The notes: a model not told the origin generated them from the letters alone. Shown: positions 1 through 33,300, numbered from the stretch's first letter. The stretch is 64,000 bases of DNA from Glandiceps talaboti (GCF_964340395.1 NC_135561.1:19277740-19341739); one strand, 5' to 3'. Numbers and translations: made by a program.

Positions 1-34
1 TCATTTAATTGATTTTTTGTTTGCCCTCAAAAAG

Positions 35-19056
<19,022 letters not shown>

Positions 19057-19065
19057 ACCAATGTT

Positions 19066-19331
19066 AATAAATCAATCATAATGCATATTTTGACTTGTCT
19101 TTAGAAGTAGATAATTTAGTAAAGAATCATTTTTAATAATATCCTTATATCAATTCAATGTATAACATTTCGATCAGTACAACAACGATACGATAGCATT
19201 GCATAATATGTTTATGTAGTTCTCTTATGTATTTGCATGTGTTATGCTAAAAAAAAATTGATTTTGATTATGAATGTTTCCCTATTAAAGGATTGCATCC
19301 TTTCAATTACGTAAAGCTAGGTGTGAATAAA
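19066..19331 (+). terminator. Poly(A) signals of gene A
   Basis: AATAAA occurs at 19066-19071, only 10 bp after the stop, and again at 19326-19331. The second gives a more usual 3' UTR of about 270 nt. Both are conserved in copy B. Confidence 0.45.
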
Positions 19332-19489
19332 ATCACTCTCGGATTGTTCTGAAAGGTTTTGTTTCGAGTAGTTTGTTTTATTTATTTATTTATGTTAAAT
19401 AATCCCTGCAAAGTGTCTCTCGATGTGTATCAATTTGACTCATGGTCACGGCTTACCTACAGACACAGCGACAGACAGACAGTCTCGTT

Positions 19490-19612
19490 CACTCACTCGC
19501 TCGCTCGCTCACTCACTACCTCACTCACTCACCCACTCACTCACTCACTCACTCACTCACTCACTCACTACCTCACTCACTCACCCACTCACTCACTCAC
19601 TCACTCACTGAT
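19490..19612. repeat. (CTCA)n repeat downstream of gene A
   Basis: A CTCACTCA array with two ACTACCTCACTCACTCACCC interruptions. The copy B counterpart 42140-42255 has (CAGA)n plus a short CTCA run. Confidence 0.9.
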
Positions 19613-20643
19613 TGCTTGATAGACAGATTTAGAGTGTTTCAGAATTTGTTCAAGGTGTTCTTACCATTTAGCGCTAGCATAGCATGAATGAGTCTACCTT
19701 TTGGAAAACGTTTTGCATAAAAATAGTTACTGTAAAGAACTTCTTTTCAATCCAGTCAGTGTCCCTAAATTTCCAACGTGCACGAGTATCAAGTCGATAT
19801 TATTACAAATACAGTTCCCAAAATGCGATAATTTCATAAATGCTGGTGTCTGTCATGAATATTCATAATACTGTAGTCCACCATAGGAGATAATCTGTAA
19901 TACTCTCTGAAATGGTAGTTTCAAAGGTGTTATATGAGCTCTGTGAGCATGTTACATGGTCAAAGTCAGCTAGCATAATGAGCATCATCTTAATCCGACC
20001 CTATTTATAAACAGAGTAGGCCTCTTAGGGAATTGGACGTTTAAATAGAGTTTGGTCAATATATAACAATATCCTACAATGGAAATGATTATTCTACAAC
20101 AAATAACAAAACAGGTTTAAAATGATCCTGCAAATCATAACCCTTTTAAAATTAACATGTTTTTTTCATACCATATATTCCTTCTCATCTTAATACATTG
20201 CCTCAAATTTATTCTCTCTCTTGTGCTTTTGAAAAAGAAAATTGGGCTCCCTTTCTATGTGCTTTAGAGAGATAAAATGAGTCAGAAGGAGATCAAACTT
20301 TTATTGGAAATGGAGGTTATCGAAATTTGACTTATAGGAATAAAATGGATCGCGATGGATCTGATGATTGAATTGTTAACATGAATACTTGATATAAAGA
20401 TTTAGTATATTGCCAAAGGGGTACGAACAATTTCATGAACCTTCAAAATGAGTGAATACAGAAACTTAACACGTCTTTTAAAAAAACGCCTTTGGTACTT
20501 AATTTCTGTGAATGGTCGAAATTACCGGATAACTGCACTTCGACTAAAACACCAATGGGCATCGCGTGGTATTATGTGATGTTACAACCGTTTAAATTGT
20601 TTGATCAGAGTTCATACCTCATCACTTCAGCACTGATACGACT

Positions 20644-20757
20644 ATGAACAACACTACCACATCAAGTGATGCTGTGTATGCTAGATCTTCTATAAAGTTC
20701 CATTACCGTCTGTGACTCAAATCGCATCTTCAGCTGAAATTGTATTTGCGACATTTG
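20644..20757 (+). pseudogene. Truncated GPCR 5' fragment (duplicate of the gene at 43149)
   Basis: The first 114 bp match 43149-43263 almost base for base, including the ATG and the MNNTTTSSDAVYARSS start. One T is missing near 20698 (AAGTTCC against AAGTTTCC), which shifts the frame at codon 18-19. The match ends in the first transmembrane helix at 20757, where unrelated sequence begins. It cannot encode a receptor. It marks the right edge of duplication copy A. Confidence 0.88.
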
Positions 20758-21059
20758 ACATGACATGAACACCTTGACTACATACAGATTTGTGTAAGAT
20801 TTTTATAAATACGGCAAAGTCGGTCAGCATAACCAAAGATGCTGTGCGCAAGATGTTGTTTTTCAGGAAATTCTGACTGCCAATCATAGAACTGATACAA
20901 CCCAAAGTGAAAGATAGGACAAGAAGAAATGTCTGCAGGAGAGTTGAACGACAATAAGTTGTCATCTTTGTGGGTGGGTGGACACAAATTCCAAGACCCA
21001 AATTTGCTAAAATACCAGATCTTCTGTCTCAACCGGATTCTGGGAAAAAATAATACATT

Positions 21060-21510
21060 CAAGTTTAGGTCAACGAAGGTCTCCAAAGATTGCTCGCATC
21101 TGATAATATGGTGTACACTTGAATGGAGTCTCTATGTAATACAGTTTTTGAGTTATGCAGTAAATAATGATTTTTACTACACATATGGCAGATATTCAGT
21201 AAAAGTGATATAACCACCAAGAACAATATTTTTTATTGTTCTTTTCTTCAATATTACTTGTAATAATGGTTTAAAAGATATTGGCCATATGTAAATATGA
21301 CGGTGTGTCTGTGATAGGCAGTTATTGTTTTTATTTTGATAATTCACCCTGAAGGTGGAGGTCAAACGTCATTGTCTCAAAAGATGTATTGCATCTGATA
21401 ACGTGGAAGTAGATACTTGAATGCAGAGTCTGTGTGTTACAGTATGAGGTATGTAATAAATATTGATTATAGCTACAAATATGGCCTCCATTCTGTGAAA
21501 TATGTATATA
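21060..21510. repeat. Diverged direct repeat, about 295-bp period
   Basis: 21060-21210 and 21355-21510 share GCATCTGATAA, ACTTGAATG-GAGTCT, TACAGT and ACAAATATGGC-like blocks in the same order. It is in the spacer after the duplication junction. A short hairpin, AAGAACAATA-TTTTT-TATTGTTCTT, lies at 21219-21243. No gene seen. Confidence 0.5.
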
Positions 21511-22193
21511 TCATAAAGTAAAGACGTACATATGTCCTATATGATATGTCAACTTTGTGTCAGGTAGATAAAAAAATCGTCACACCCAGTCACATCGCCT
21601 TCTGGCACAAAACAATAAAAACAACAACAATGCGACGCTACACATACATAGTTACATCAACATGGTTTGTATAAAGTTGTAGACATATTGTGGCTGTCAT
21701 AAAAAGTGAAACACGTGTGAAAATATAGTTTCCTGTTCAATTCATGGATTGCCGAACATCTACCGTGATCATCATTGTAAACAGTGATCAAATACAGCTC
21801 GTTTGGACAAATCACTTTTTGTACAGCCACAAACATATCTTAACATGCTAAAACCTCATAGTTGCACACCACAGTGAAATCGTTGTCTGTTGTATAATTC
21901 AACTATTGATTGAATTTTTGAATGACATTCGACAATGTTATTTTGGAAATTTCACCATGCTTTGGACGTTTTAATCCCTCAGGAACAACTACCTGTCAAA
22001 GCCACTGAAGATTACATATCAACCTTTGACTAAAGTCTAGAATTGTGCTGCAACGCCATTTGCGCCATTTTTAATATTTGCAATTATCGAGTTGCGAACA
22101 TAGAGTTTGTCATTAATGTTTATAATTGTGAGAATGAATACTAAGTTAACAGTTATAAACTAATATAGTCTAGTCAAAAAAAAAAAGAATTTG

Positions 22194-22330
22194 GAAACGA
22201 ATCCCACATTGTCGCCGATGTCTCGTCAGCACCGTAAGGGTGTACTTCCGACACACGTGACAATATTCCTTTAATTTTGTTGTATACTGTTGTCGGTGCA
22301 GACATCGGTAAAAACGTGGGATTTGCTTTC
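22194..22330. repeat. Imperfect inverted repeat upstream of gene B promoter
   Basis: Arms 22194-22234 (GAAACGAATCCCAC...CCGATGTCTC) and about 22292-22330 (GACATCGG...GTGGGATTTGCTTTC) are complementary with mismatches. It ends about 210 bp upstream of the TATA box and is probably a small MITE. Confidence 0.5.
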
Positions 22331-22538
22331 AAAAAGGGATGAGAGGCCAAAGAGCCATTTTGGATAGTCAAATAGTCACACTGAATGTATTTAACTTTTA
22401 ATCAAGCTGCAAATGAATCTCGTTTAAAAATGAAATTTCGGAAATTACTTTTTTAATTTGGAGAAATCGCTGGTTTGATTAATTTCGAATATTTAAGCAA
22501 CGAAGCTAATTAAACGACAAAGAGGAATTGAACGAACG

Positions 22539-22545
22539 TATAAAT
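22539..22545 (+). promoter_or_regulatory. TATA box of gene B
   Basis: TATAAAT lies 65-71 bp upstream of the signal-peptide ATG at 22610, at the right distance for a start site near 22570 and a short 5' UTR. No other exon is needed upstream. The position is inferred from the motif and spacing only. Confidence 0.5.
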
Positions 22546-22609
22546 ACTGCTGTGAACAGATTCAAAAGTCATTTCAAATTTGGCTCTGACAACTACTAAA
22601 TCCAGGAAA

Positions 22610-22682
22610 ATGGTTATAGTGTGGTGGTTTAGTGTGGTTATCATTTATGCCTTCTGTGGTCTCTCCCATGCCAACAGTATAG
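22610..22682 (+). CDS. Gene B exon 1: signal peptide
   Basis: The exon encodes 24 residues beginning [17 protein letters not shown] and then LSHANSI, followed by a GTGAAT donor. It has a hydrophobic core and a small-residue SHA/AN region typical of a signal-peptidase site, so the product enters the secretory pathway. It ends in phase 1, like every following exon. Confidence 0.85.
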
Positions 22683-23812
22683 GTGAATCATATACTTTTA
22701 TGTAACAAGGCAATAGCAAGACATATAGAATGACTCAAGCAGACCAAGTTAAGAGAGCTGACAGACACAGTCAACCGAGAAGCTGCATTGAACGATACAA
22801 AATCACTGTATCTACTGGAATACCTAATAACTATTCTGCTATCTATTAACACATGAACTTTTCTTTGTTCCTTTTGATAGGCAATACTATTGGCAAAGAC
22901 GAAGTACCACGACATTGCCATGAGTTACGGGCAATGTTAGAATCTGTACGCGCTGAAGAAGTGGACTATATATTCGCTGACGTGGATGTTAAATGTCATA
23001 AAGACGGAAGTTTTGAAAGCTTGCAATGTTCGCATGGAATATGTGCATGCATTACACCATATGGTAACGTAATTGCGAGAACCTTCACTCCAGCAAACAG
23101 AGATCCACCAATCTGCAAAGGTAGGGTTATAATGCCTGGGTCGTGATATACAAATAGTTAGTTTAATAGTTTTTTACTTACCAAATAAATCATATTTTCA
23201 TACATACTGCGCAGTAAATTTATTTTATAATATGTGTTCCAAAAGTAATCTAGCTGGGTTTTTTTCGAATGACAACAGTTTTACGCCCTATCCTTGGCGC
23301 TTCTGGGTGCATACAACACTGAGATTAGGAAAATTCCTCGATGTTTTTCATCTCATCACATGACAATTCTACTCCGTCAGGTGACACCTAGTATCTGTCA
23401 TCATATCATCAATCGGCCTGAAGAAGCGTCCAGGATAGGACGTGAAACTGTTCGAATTCGAAACAACAGCTCATCCAGTAGGATAGATTATAATCATATT
23501 ACGTCGTTATCAACATCATACCTTGATGATTGAGAACATTCATAGACATACATCATAGGTACATGTAGTTACATGTATTGGTACCTTAAAATAACAATTA
23601 TTATAATTTTAAAAAGCCAACATTTTGAAACGAAGAAATTATCAAATTAACAACATCATCATAGAATTATGTGTCAATATAAAGGCATTGACATAATACA
23701 GTACATTTCATGTCTATCAAAAATGTTTCAGTATAATGTGAGTGAGGCGGACAGACAGATAGCCAACAAGCCGACCACAAAGCCTGCCAGACAGCCTGCC
23801 AGACAGCCTGCC

Positions 23813-23907
<95 letters not shown>

Positions 23908-24147
23908 TAGACAGACAAATATCCAGCCAGTCAGATAGATAGACAGACAGACTGGCAAACAAACATACATACATACATACATACATACATACATACATAC
24001 ATACATACATACATACATACATACATACATACATGCATGCATGCATGCATGCATGCATGCATACATACATACATACATACATACATACATACATACATAC
24101 ATACATACAGACAGATATCCAGCCAGTCAGATAGATAGACAGGCAGG

Positions 24148-24212
<65 letters not shown>

Positions 24213-24218
24213 TGACTA

Positions 24219-24267
<49 letters not shown>

Positions 24268-24280
24268 TATCCAGCCAGTC

Positions 24281-24333
<53 letters not shown>

Positions 24334-24351
24334 TAGACAGACAGACAAACC

Positions 24352-24439
<88 letters not shown>

Positions 24440-24485
24440 ATTACGGACGGACGGACGGACGGACGGACGGACGGACGGACGGACG

Positions 24486-24567
<82 letters not shown>

Positions 24568-24631
24568 TATCCAGCCAGTCAGAGACAGACGGACGGGCGG
24601 ACGGACGGACGGACGGACGGACGGACATACG

Positions 24632-24723
<92 letters not shown>

Positions 24724-26093
24724 CGAGAAAGGGAAATTATGACGTTATAGCTGAATCAAAATGTGTTGCAGTTCTACTATAATACACCATATGTGATTAC
24801 ATTGCTTAGGCAACCAACATCTAAGTTTTTTGGTCGTAAAGACTTCACTGTGTGTAATTTGTCCCCGTGTAGGTTTAAAGCCAGGGCAGTGTCCATGGAG
24901 CAGATCTGTTGATTCATGTAACATCAAGTGTATAAGTGATGCCGAGTGTCCTTCTGATCATAAATGTTGTGATACAGACTGTGGAAAGACATGTGTAGCA
25001 CCCGTACAAGGTAGATACATGTTTATATTAGTAATTGTTTCCATGACATTTACATACTGAGAACGTAAGTGTATATTTAATTGACTCTTATTCAGCTGAA
25101 ACAATATTGTCCAACATAAATAAGTGAAAGGGAAAACTCGTAACCATAGGTACTAAATAAATTATTTCAAAAGTATTGTGACTGTGTGTACACTATCAAG
25201 TTTTCTTTTCTGCAAACATTTTGTGTTCACATTTTGTTGTTACAATTAATAACTATAATACGATTTTAAATACTGTGATAAAATGAATATACAGGAAATT
25301 ATAATTTGTAAATAACTAATTTCAAATGACAAAAGAAACACTAAACTGTGATGGGTAAGATAACTGTTTTTGATATAGGGAAGAATTTCGACAGTTGAAA
25401 TGATGATAAAAGGAAGAAATTATACAAATCTAATATAAATAGCATGTAAAGATAATTTCCACTATAATTATGGCAAATAATTATCATCAGCTATTCTTTA
25501 CACATTTTACGTTTGTAATTATCCAGAAAATATAAATATTTTTTAATTGATTGTAATCATATCTGTTTAATGTACATTTCTTGTAATTATTTTCATCGAT
25601 GATAATAAACATCGGTAATTATCATTTTCAGAATGTTATCCATCAGAACAGGTAAATTCTGGCAAAGAATTATCATCAATTACATTTTATGTTGTAATTA
25701 TTTGTAATTATTTTCATCTATGCTAATAGTCATTGGTAATTGCTAAATTATTTTCAGAATGTTATCCATCAGAATTTGCCTGTTCTGATGGATTGACTTG
25801 TGTTCCTGAGTTTCACATATGTGATGGATCTCCTGATTGCCCTAATGGTGAAGATGAACATACTTGCAGTAAGTCTCAACCAATTTGTCGTTCATGACAG
25901 AATACGTGAAAACTAGTAATTTGTTATGTAAGAATATGTCTCAGTAGCTAATTTGCTTGAAAATCAAGGTTATTAATTTTTGGAAAAAATTTGCCGTACG
26001 GGAACTAGTTCTGAATTGATAATAATATTAATTATAATGGTGTTCACATCTCATGGTATTCGAAAGCCATATTGGATTCTAAAATGTTACACT

Positions 26094-26127
<34 letters not shown>

Positions 26128-27653
26128 AACATTTTTTTCAAAAATATGTGCCGTGATCTCAGATATGTTTGTTTTTTGCCATAATTGTACAACTTTATTT
26201 ATGTGTTTATTGATATTTTTGCAAGGTACAGTACAACAGCTGTGATTTCAAAAATAATTTTAACCAAATTAAAAATATAATACATAAACGTTCTATTTCA
26301 GCAGAACCTCGCTTTGAATGTGAATTTGGACGAATGATACCAATGTCATATAAATGTGATGGTTATCCCCAATGTCTAAATAAGGCTGATGAGGGAAACT
26401 GTGAGGACAATGAAGAAAGTACATGTGAGTGATAGTAAAAAATAGTTATATAGAGTGTAATCACTGTGTCAGGATGACAGCTAGATAGTTGTGTAATCTA
26501 ATACTTTAATTGATTAGATGTACCTCAGCTACTATCAACACAGATGTAACACTGACGGCTTACTTTAGATCTTACCAATATTTAGCTCTGCGTGATCTGT
26601 GAGATTGATGATGTCAAATTCTTGTCATGGAACCTTGGTTAACTACAGGGGAATTGTGAGGTCACATTTTACCAACTGGTCCATGGGTGACGGTGGGGAT
26701 GGGGCGGACCATATTTTAGAAAATGGAAATTGGGAGGTCACATTTTACATTCACTCCTTATTTTGTATTTATCTTTGCCTTATTTTTTTGTATTTGGCAT
26801 GATGCCACCACTGGTTCCAAATCAAACCGTAATTACATCCCGCCACTACCACCATTGTAAAGTAATTTCAAAACATAGTGAAATGCAGTGAATAAACTGT
26901 TAGTTGTAGTGTGAGAAGAGGAGAGCAGGTCTCACAGTAGTAAAAGGGGAATAGCATTGCATGATACTGGGGATAATAGTCTGCTCTCCACAATTCTCCA
27001 CTTTCTTCCCTTCAAACAAACAAAAATGATGCTTAACACTCCTTGTCCTCACCCATTTTGACGAGGCAGCGAATAACTGGTGTATGGTAAACCAAAGAAA
27101 TTTGAATACTGTCAATCCTTTGCACACAATAGCTGGTCGTTTATTGTTATAGGAGTGTCACGTGATACAAATACATGGGAATACTATCGCTTAGGCTGGA
27201 GTACTCTTCAGGGAAGATGGAAACGTCAACTGATAATTTTAATGTATAAAGCTACCATCACGTGTACTGCTCTTTGCGATCTTACCCCATTCCTTAAATT
27301 ATTGAATTCACGCACAAGACTAGTAACGATAATATACACATACCTAAGGTTAAGGCTGATTATGACAAGCGAGCATTCTCATTTTAAAAAGCAGTTTTAT
27401 TGAATAATTTACATCATTTAATCAGGTTCTCTCCTACTTTAGAGGTTTTTAAAAGAGAACTTAGGAAAAAATGTTTTAATCTTTACTTACAGTTGCATTT
27501 TATAGCTATTGTTGTATGTTTGTTAACATTTTGTTGTAAGGTTTCTTGTTTGTTTTTTAATTTCCCCCTTTTTTCTTTTAATATTGTTGTCAGTTTTCTT
27601 TGTTTGTCTGTACATCTTGCACAACAGAGATCATTTGAAGAATGAAAGACAAA

Positions 27654-27716
<63 letters not shown>

Positions 27717-28777
27717 ATATGTGCTAAATAAATGTGGTACAGTGGTGACCTTAAAATGTGACCTTCCCTATAGTCTGTTGAGCTAAAAAATTACCCTCCC
27801 TCAATGTCCTTTCTCTAAAACATGACCCTGTTCAAATATTTCAAAACAAATTTTAAGACCGCCTGCCGGATCCCTTAGGCTTATTAGTTTGGGCTAAAGA
27901 TTAGTAGTCAGAAAGTCTTAGGTTCGAAACCCACTACAGACAGGAAATTTTTCTGTCGTAAGATCCCACCACATTGATAGTTTTTAAAAGCATTCATTCT
28001 TTCTCGCTATCACCACCACAGTGAGTTTGTGTTTGTATTAATTAAATCAATGCCTGTGTTTAGATCGTTGTCATTGCCATTGGTTGAGTAGAATGCCAGA
28101 ACTACCAAAGACTAGATGAGCACACTACTGGCAACCTCAGGACATCTCACTCCACCATATTATCCCCAATATCTTACAACGATGTTCTCCCTTTACTACT
28201 GCGAGACTCGCTCTTCTCCTCACACCATGACTAAAACTAACAGTTAATTCGCAACATTTCACTATTACCATAACAATCACATCAATTCAAATACTCTTTT
28301 AAATCGACCAGCCACAGAGTCTGAAAAATACAATTATAATTCTTGCATTTCGAACCCCCACCCCTTGTATTTAATTAAGGTTTCCTAATCAGGATGTGGG
28401 AAGAACCAGACACATACACCATAATAGAACGTGTTTCGAATTATGGTAGTTTATCATTTCGAAAAGCAGTCACATTATGTGTAGCTTTATACAGGAACTT
28501 TAGCCTGCCTCACTGTTCTGTGATTTGCAGGACGAGGTCAGTGTAGTTTCCTTTCCATATCAGAAACATTGGCTTCCCTTGTATAATTTACAATAACAAA
28601 TCGACTGCTTCGTGTTCAATCTGTACGACTACATTTTGCACACTTTAATGAAAGGGTTCCATATACTACATGTAGTGCAATATCAGGTTTGATCGCAGCA
28701 GGGATATATATGGTGGCTTGTTTAATACGTGCAGTATGTTTCAACACGAGTGCAACAAACTAAAATAATCTATAACG

Positions 28778-28854
<77 letters not shown>

Positions 28855-30245
28855 AGACGGGTTTGTAACCTATACAAACGATATGTATTTTGTAAATAAA
28901 CACATACAGAAGACAATAATAATTAAAAGTAACTATTTCTTGTAGTCGAGTGTCCTGGACAATTAACAGTACCCAAATCTTACGTTTGTGATGGATATGC
29001 AGATTGTACAGATGGCAGTGATGAAATGGATTGTGGTAAGCGTTTTCATTTAGATACTAACTACAAATTTTAACATTAATTATGTACTATACGACTTTTA
29101 TCCCAATACATTCAGTCATAACATTTGTTGTATGGCATCTAGAAACATGGACACATGGATAACAAAAGGAGTACTTGTTTGTATTGTTGATGAGTAACAC
29201 AATTTTACTGTGTTTTCCTACTTCTACCATGCTTTGATAGTTTCATTACTTGTTATAACTTTAGAAATATTTTCTTCGATATGCAAAATTAACGAGGAGG
29301 AAAGCTTAAACCTACACCAGCTGACATCTTTTCATCAAATAAGCAAAGATATAGTCACTTAAAATGTGCATTAGACTATAAATATACATCGTATCTGTTA
29401 ATAAGTGGTTAATATTTGTACATGGTGTACTTGACAGTTTACACCTTGCGTCAAAGCTCGCTTTTGAATCTCTTACCATATGCTAAAACTGGACTAGTTG
29501 TAACTGGGATATCATTTTTCAATTAGTCAACCACAATAAAATTAGCGAATATACTGCTAAAATGCCAATAATTGAATAATCTACAGGACAATCAGTGATA
29601 GTCGTCATCAATAAGAAGTGTATAAAGATGTGGAAGTTTTGATTATCGTTGAAGTCGCTGATTTTTGGGTGAGGATCCAAAGATCAATTTATTTTTTATT
29701 ATCGTGTATACAGCTACACACATACGGTTACCCATAGGTGATGCAATGTGGTATTAGATGTAAGTATTAAACATTTTCAAAAAAATGTTCCAGGTGTAGA
29801 CTTACGAAATCATAAATAATAGAACACTATCATTAAATATTTAGCATAAATTATCCATAAAATTGTTTAGGATCAGCGTTTTCCCCTGTAATGCAAATAT
29901 ATTTTGTCAATAGTACTACATTTAATTCGTTATTTTGCTATCATAAAGCCTGTGACAAACCAATGCAAACTAAGTGTGCTAACGGTAGATGTATGTTTGC
30001 ATATAATATCTGTAATGGTTACAACGACTGTGGTGATTGGAGTGACGAAGATGACTGTGGTGAGTTTATGGAAAATGTTTAAAGAAAAATGTCAAACTTT
30101 TTTCTGCCTTTAGAATCAATACAAGTTGTACTGATTACGGCTATAATATCAACTTGCATACTTATGTTTTGTGATTGGTTGGTTGTGATAAAATGGTACC
30201 TCAGCAATATGTGTATGTGTGTGTATGTATGTATGTGACAGTGTT

Positions 30246-30301
<56 letters not shown>

Positions 30302-33300
30302 CGACAGTGTGTCTGTGACAGTGTACGGGTGTGTATTTCATAGAAGTTATTTCCTAACAGTCATTTTGTTGTTAATCTGAACTCTTGATGCAAAGTTAAA
30401 TGTACAACTGTTAACTAAATTCTGTTTGATGTTACAGCATTGATACCGTGTGACAATGGGGTTTTGATACCAGAGAAAGATCTGTGTAATGGGGACGATG
30501 ATTGTGGAAATAACTCAGATGAAGTGGACTGTGACAGAGGTAAGTGTGGCATTAGAGTACGTCCTTGCTCGTGATGACGTTGGTACTTTCAAAACACAAC
30601 CATGGTGTGTATTTGCATGCCACAATACTATATGTAAAATGTACCGGTACAGTTATGTAAGCACTGGCACATACAGACGCCAAAGTGTTCTAACCGTAAG
30701 ATGCAATATCACTTTTTGCGGTCTTTTTGGCACCTTGATATCAAACGCTTATTCTCTGTTATAGACTTCCTATCACTCTTGTTCTTATGAACAGTTTTCG
30801 CCATTTGGCCGTCTTTATGGGTGAGGCCCTCGTTGGCAGACATTTATGTTTGTCTTTGGAAGACATACATATAATACTCGACGAGAGGGATCAGTATCGT
30901 AAAGCGTACTTTTCTTATTGTTTGGAATACTCAGTCAGATTTATCCATTGTTATCATGAATTACACTAACCTTAAAACAGTTGTTGCTAAGGTCGTGGTT
31001 TTCAATGCTCTGTGAGTTTGGGTTCATTCTTTTGAAATCTCATCATCATATTATTTGTTGATAGTGCAGATGACTGCAAATTACATCAGTTGCTAAAGGA
31101 ATGGTGTTGTTATGCTGTCAGTTTTAGACATTGGCAGTTATTTGAGAACTGATCAATACTTGTATATAAGAAAAAAGACACAATGGCGTTTGACTGTAGC
31201 AAAAGGGGTGGTTTTGACTGATCTGAGTATTTGTCTTTAGTATTGGAATAATGCTACACTTGACTTCTCCATCACTGCTGTTCATATTTCCAAAGTTCAT
31301 ACACACAACTTGTTACATGCATTATAAATATTAATTACTGTTGTTAAGGGCTAGGTCCTAATTACTTTTTTCAATCGTCTGATGTTCGCTGAGAAAGCGT
31401 GAAACTTCGAGTAACAACTTATAACAGCTGTATTCTTTTTTTATTAATATACATATTAACGTATTTCCAATATTACTGGTAAACACTTACTACATTATCG
31501 GGCTGATATATTATCAATTGGTTATTCTGTGATCGGTTATAACAGAACAGATGTTTTCAAAATTGCTTTTAAGTAAGAAACATTTTCATATGTCAAAAAG
31601 AGGACGGTGTCCACGACATTCATACGATTTGTTATTTTTCCACATAGAAAGTACTCAATTTACATTTTTGTATATGTTTCTTTTAGAAAATATACCATGT
31701 CAGGATACCTTCACAGCACGATGCAATAGTGGAGAATGCATTCATTTGTTTGACTTCTGTGATAATCACAATGACTGTCCTGATCAAAGTGATGAAGAAA
31801 ACTGCCGTGAGTGCATATATTGTGTTTTTAATTTATATTTCAAAGTTTAACATTCTATTTTCCTGCTAAAGCCATGATAAAGCGCACAGTCGTCCTGGTC
31901 ACCTGTGCATGCCAGGGGATCCCACTCCAAGGAATGTTTACAAAGCGGTAATGGACAGAAAGATGAGCAAATCGGTAGAAGAGAATGGATAAAACTAAGA
32001 TATACCATGGAATTACGCATGGTGCTTGAAAAACGTGAAACTATTAAATTGTAGTGTCAAACTCTTGCTTTTAAGTACCCCAAACGTATGTGCAACAGAA
32101 TAGGCACAGTAAACAACATATTTTAACAGCTTGGGCGTTTGGCATTCATTATATATGGTATATGAAAGTAGGTTTATATGTCGACAAATGGCATCGGTAT
32201 TCGCCAAATATGGGCTAATTTTCACCAATATTGAGTTAATCCTCAAAACATCAACTGTCAAGAACACATTTACTATGTACTTGTGGGTCTAATGAACAGA
32301 GATGACTTATGAGAAAAAATTCATTTGTACTTAGTAATATAACCATAGTGAACAGCATATAGGACAGATAATTACCTGTTGTTGTCCATAGATGCCTCCA
32401 AATTGATGTTTTTGATATGAACTATGCCACTTTATCAGCGACATTTAGTGAATTGTAAAGACGTGTTAAACTAGTGCTTGTATAACAAAGTGACAGGACT
32501 GGCTTAGATATGTTTTGATGATCACATTTAGCTTTTTTTCTGATTAAAGCTTGTGAACTTGATTGTGGTGATGGATCATGTGTACGTTCTTGGTACCGTT
32601 GTGATGGCTACCGTCATTGTGAAAATGGAGCTGATGAATTGGACTGTCGTAAGTGATTATTCATCTAACCAGCTGTACACTGTAATTATAACTTTGAATA
32701 TTTGCTTGATAGTAAAGTTAGATGCCATAGACATATATGCTTACTATAACTGTATTCAGTTTACTCAGCTGAAAATAAAATGATGGTACCAGCTCCAAAA
32801 TGAACTCACTTTCACTAGCAAATTCAGAAGAACTACATGAATTGAAGCCAGATTAAATATGTCGATAACAGGCCACCGTGTGATGTATTTCAGTGAACAG
32901 GGCAGTTTCAAAACAATCAATATGTTTGTAACCTTGCTCAATGACACTGTACATCATCAACGACCATATCTTACAAGTAACATCTCTACATTCCTTTCCA
33001 TTGATATCTTACTAGCTTGTGAGGAACCAAGGGTTGATTGTGGTGATGGCTATTGCGTTAATGAATATTCTCGTTGCAATGGTTACAAAGATTGTGAAAG
33101 TGGGACCGACGAAATGAACTGTCGTAAGTTAATGGTCTTCTTTTCATTAATTCTTACGAACTTTGTAAATATTATTGAGCATGAAAACTCAAAGGTAATA
33201 ATTAACCAGATGTCTTGGTATTGACTTTGTTTAGAGGAGATAATCCAATTGATTTCTTTGGGAATAACTATAGCAGTAAATTATTTGATATGGAAATAAC

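Larger units (their letters stand above)
20758..22538. other. Spacer from duplication junction to gene B promoter
   Basis: Starts at the sharp end of GPCR homology and so should equal the sequence at the 5' start of the duplicated unit left of the window. It contains the direct repeat at 21060-21510 and the inverted repeat at 22194. The minus-strand frames over 20717-21086 are partly hydrophobic but match nothing I know. Confidence 0.5.

Noticed and set aside
20717-21086. Two overlapping minus-strand frames with hydrophobic stretches, a possible receptor piece
   Set aside because: One frame runs across the duplication junction, and neither shows any GPCR motif.
23815-24725. Repeat-spacer look of a CRISPR array
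   Set aside because: The units are 4 bp, the recurring spacer is identical instead of unique, and the genome is animal.
23717-24742. Frames of up to 335 residues with Ser-Val-Cys-Leu or Asp-Arg-Gln-Thr repeats
   Set aside because: Translation of GACA/GGAC/CATA microsatellites, with no non-repeat domain. The same applies to 13241-13643 and 46873-47343.
27880-27960. tRNA gene
   Set aside because: A B box is present, but there is no cloverleaf and no proper A box; recorded as a possible SINE only.
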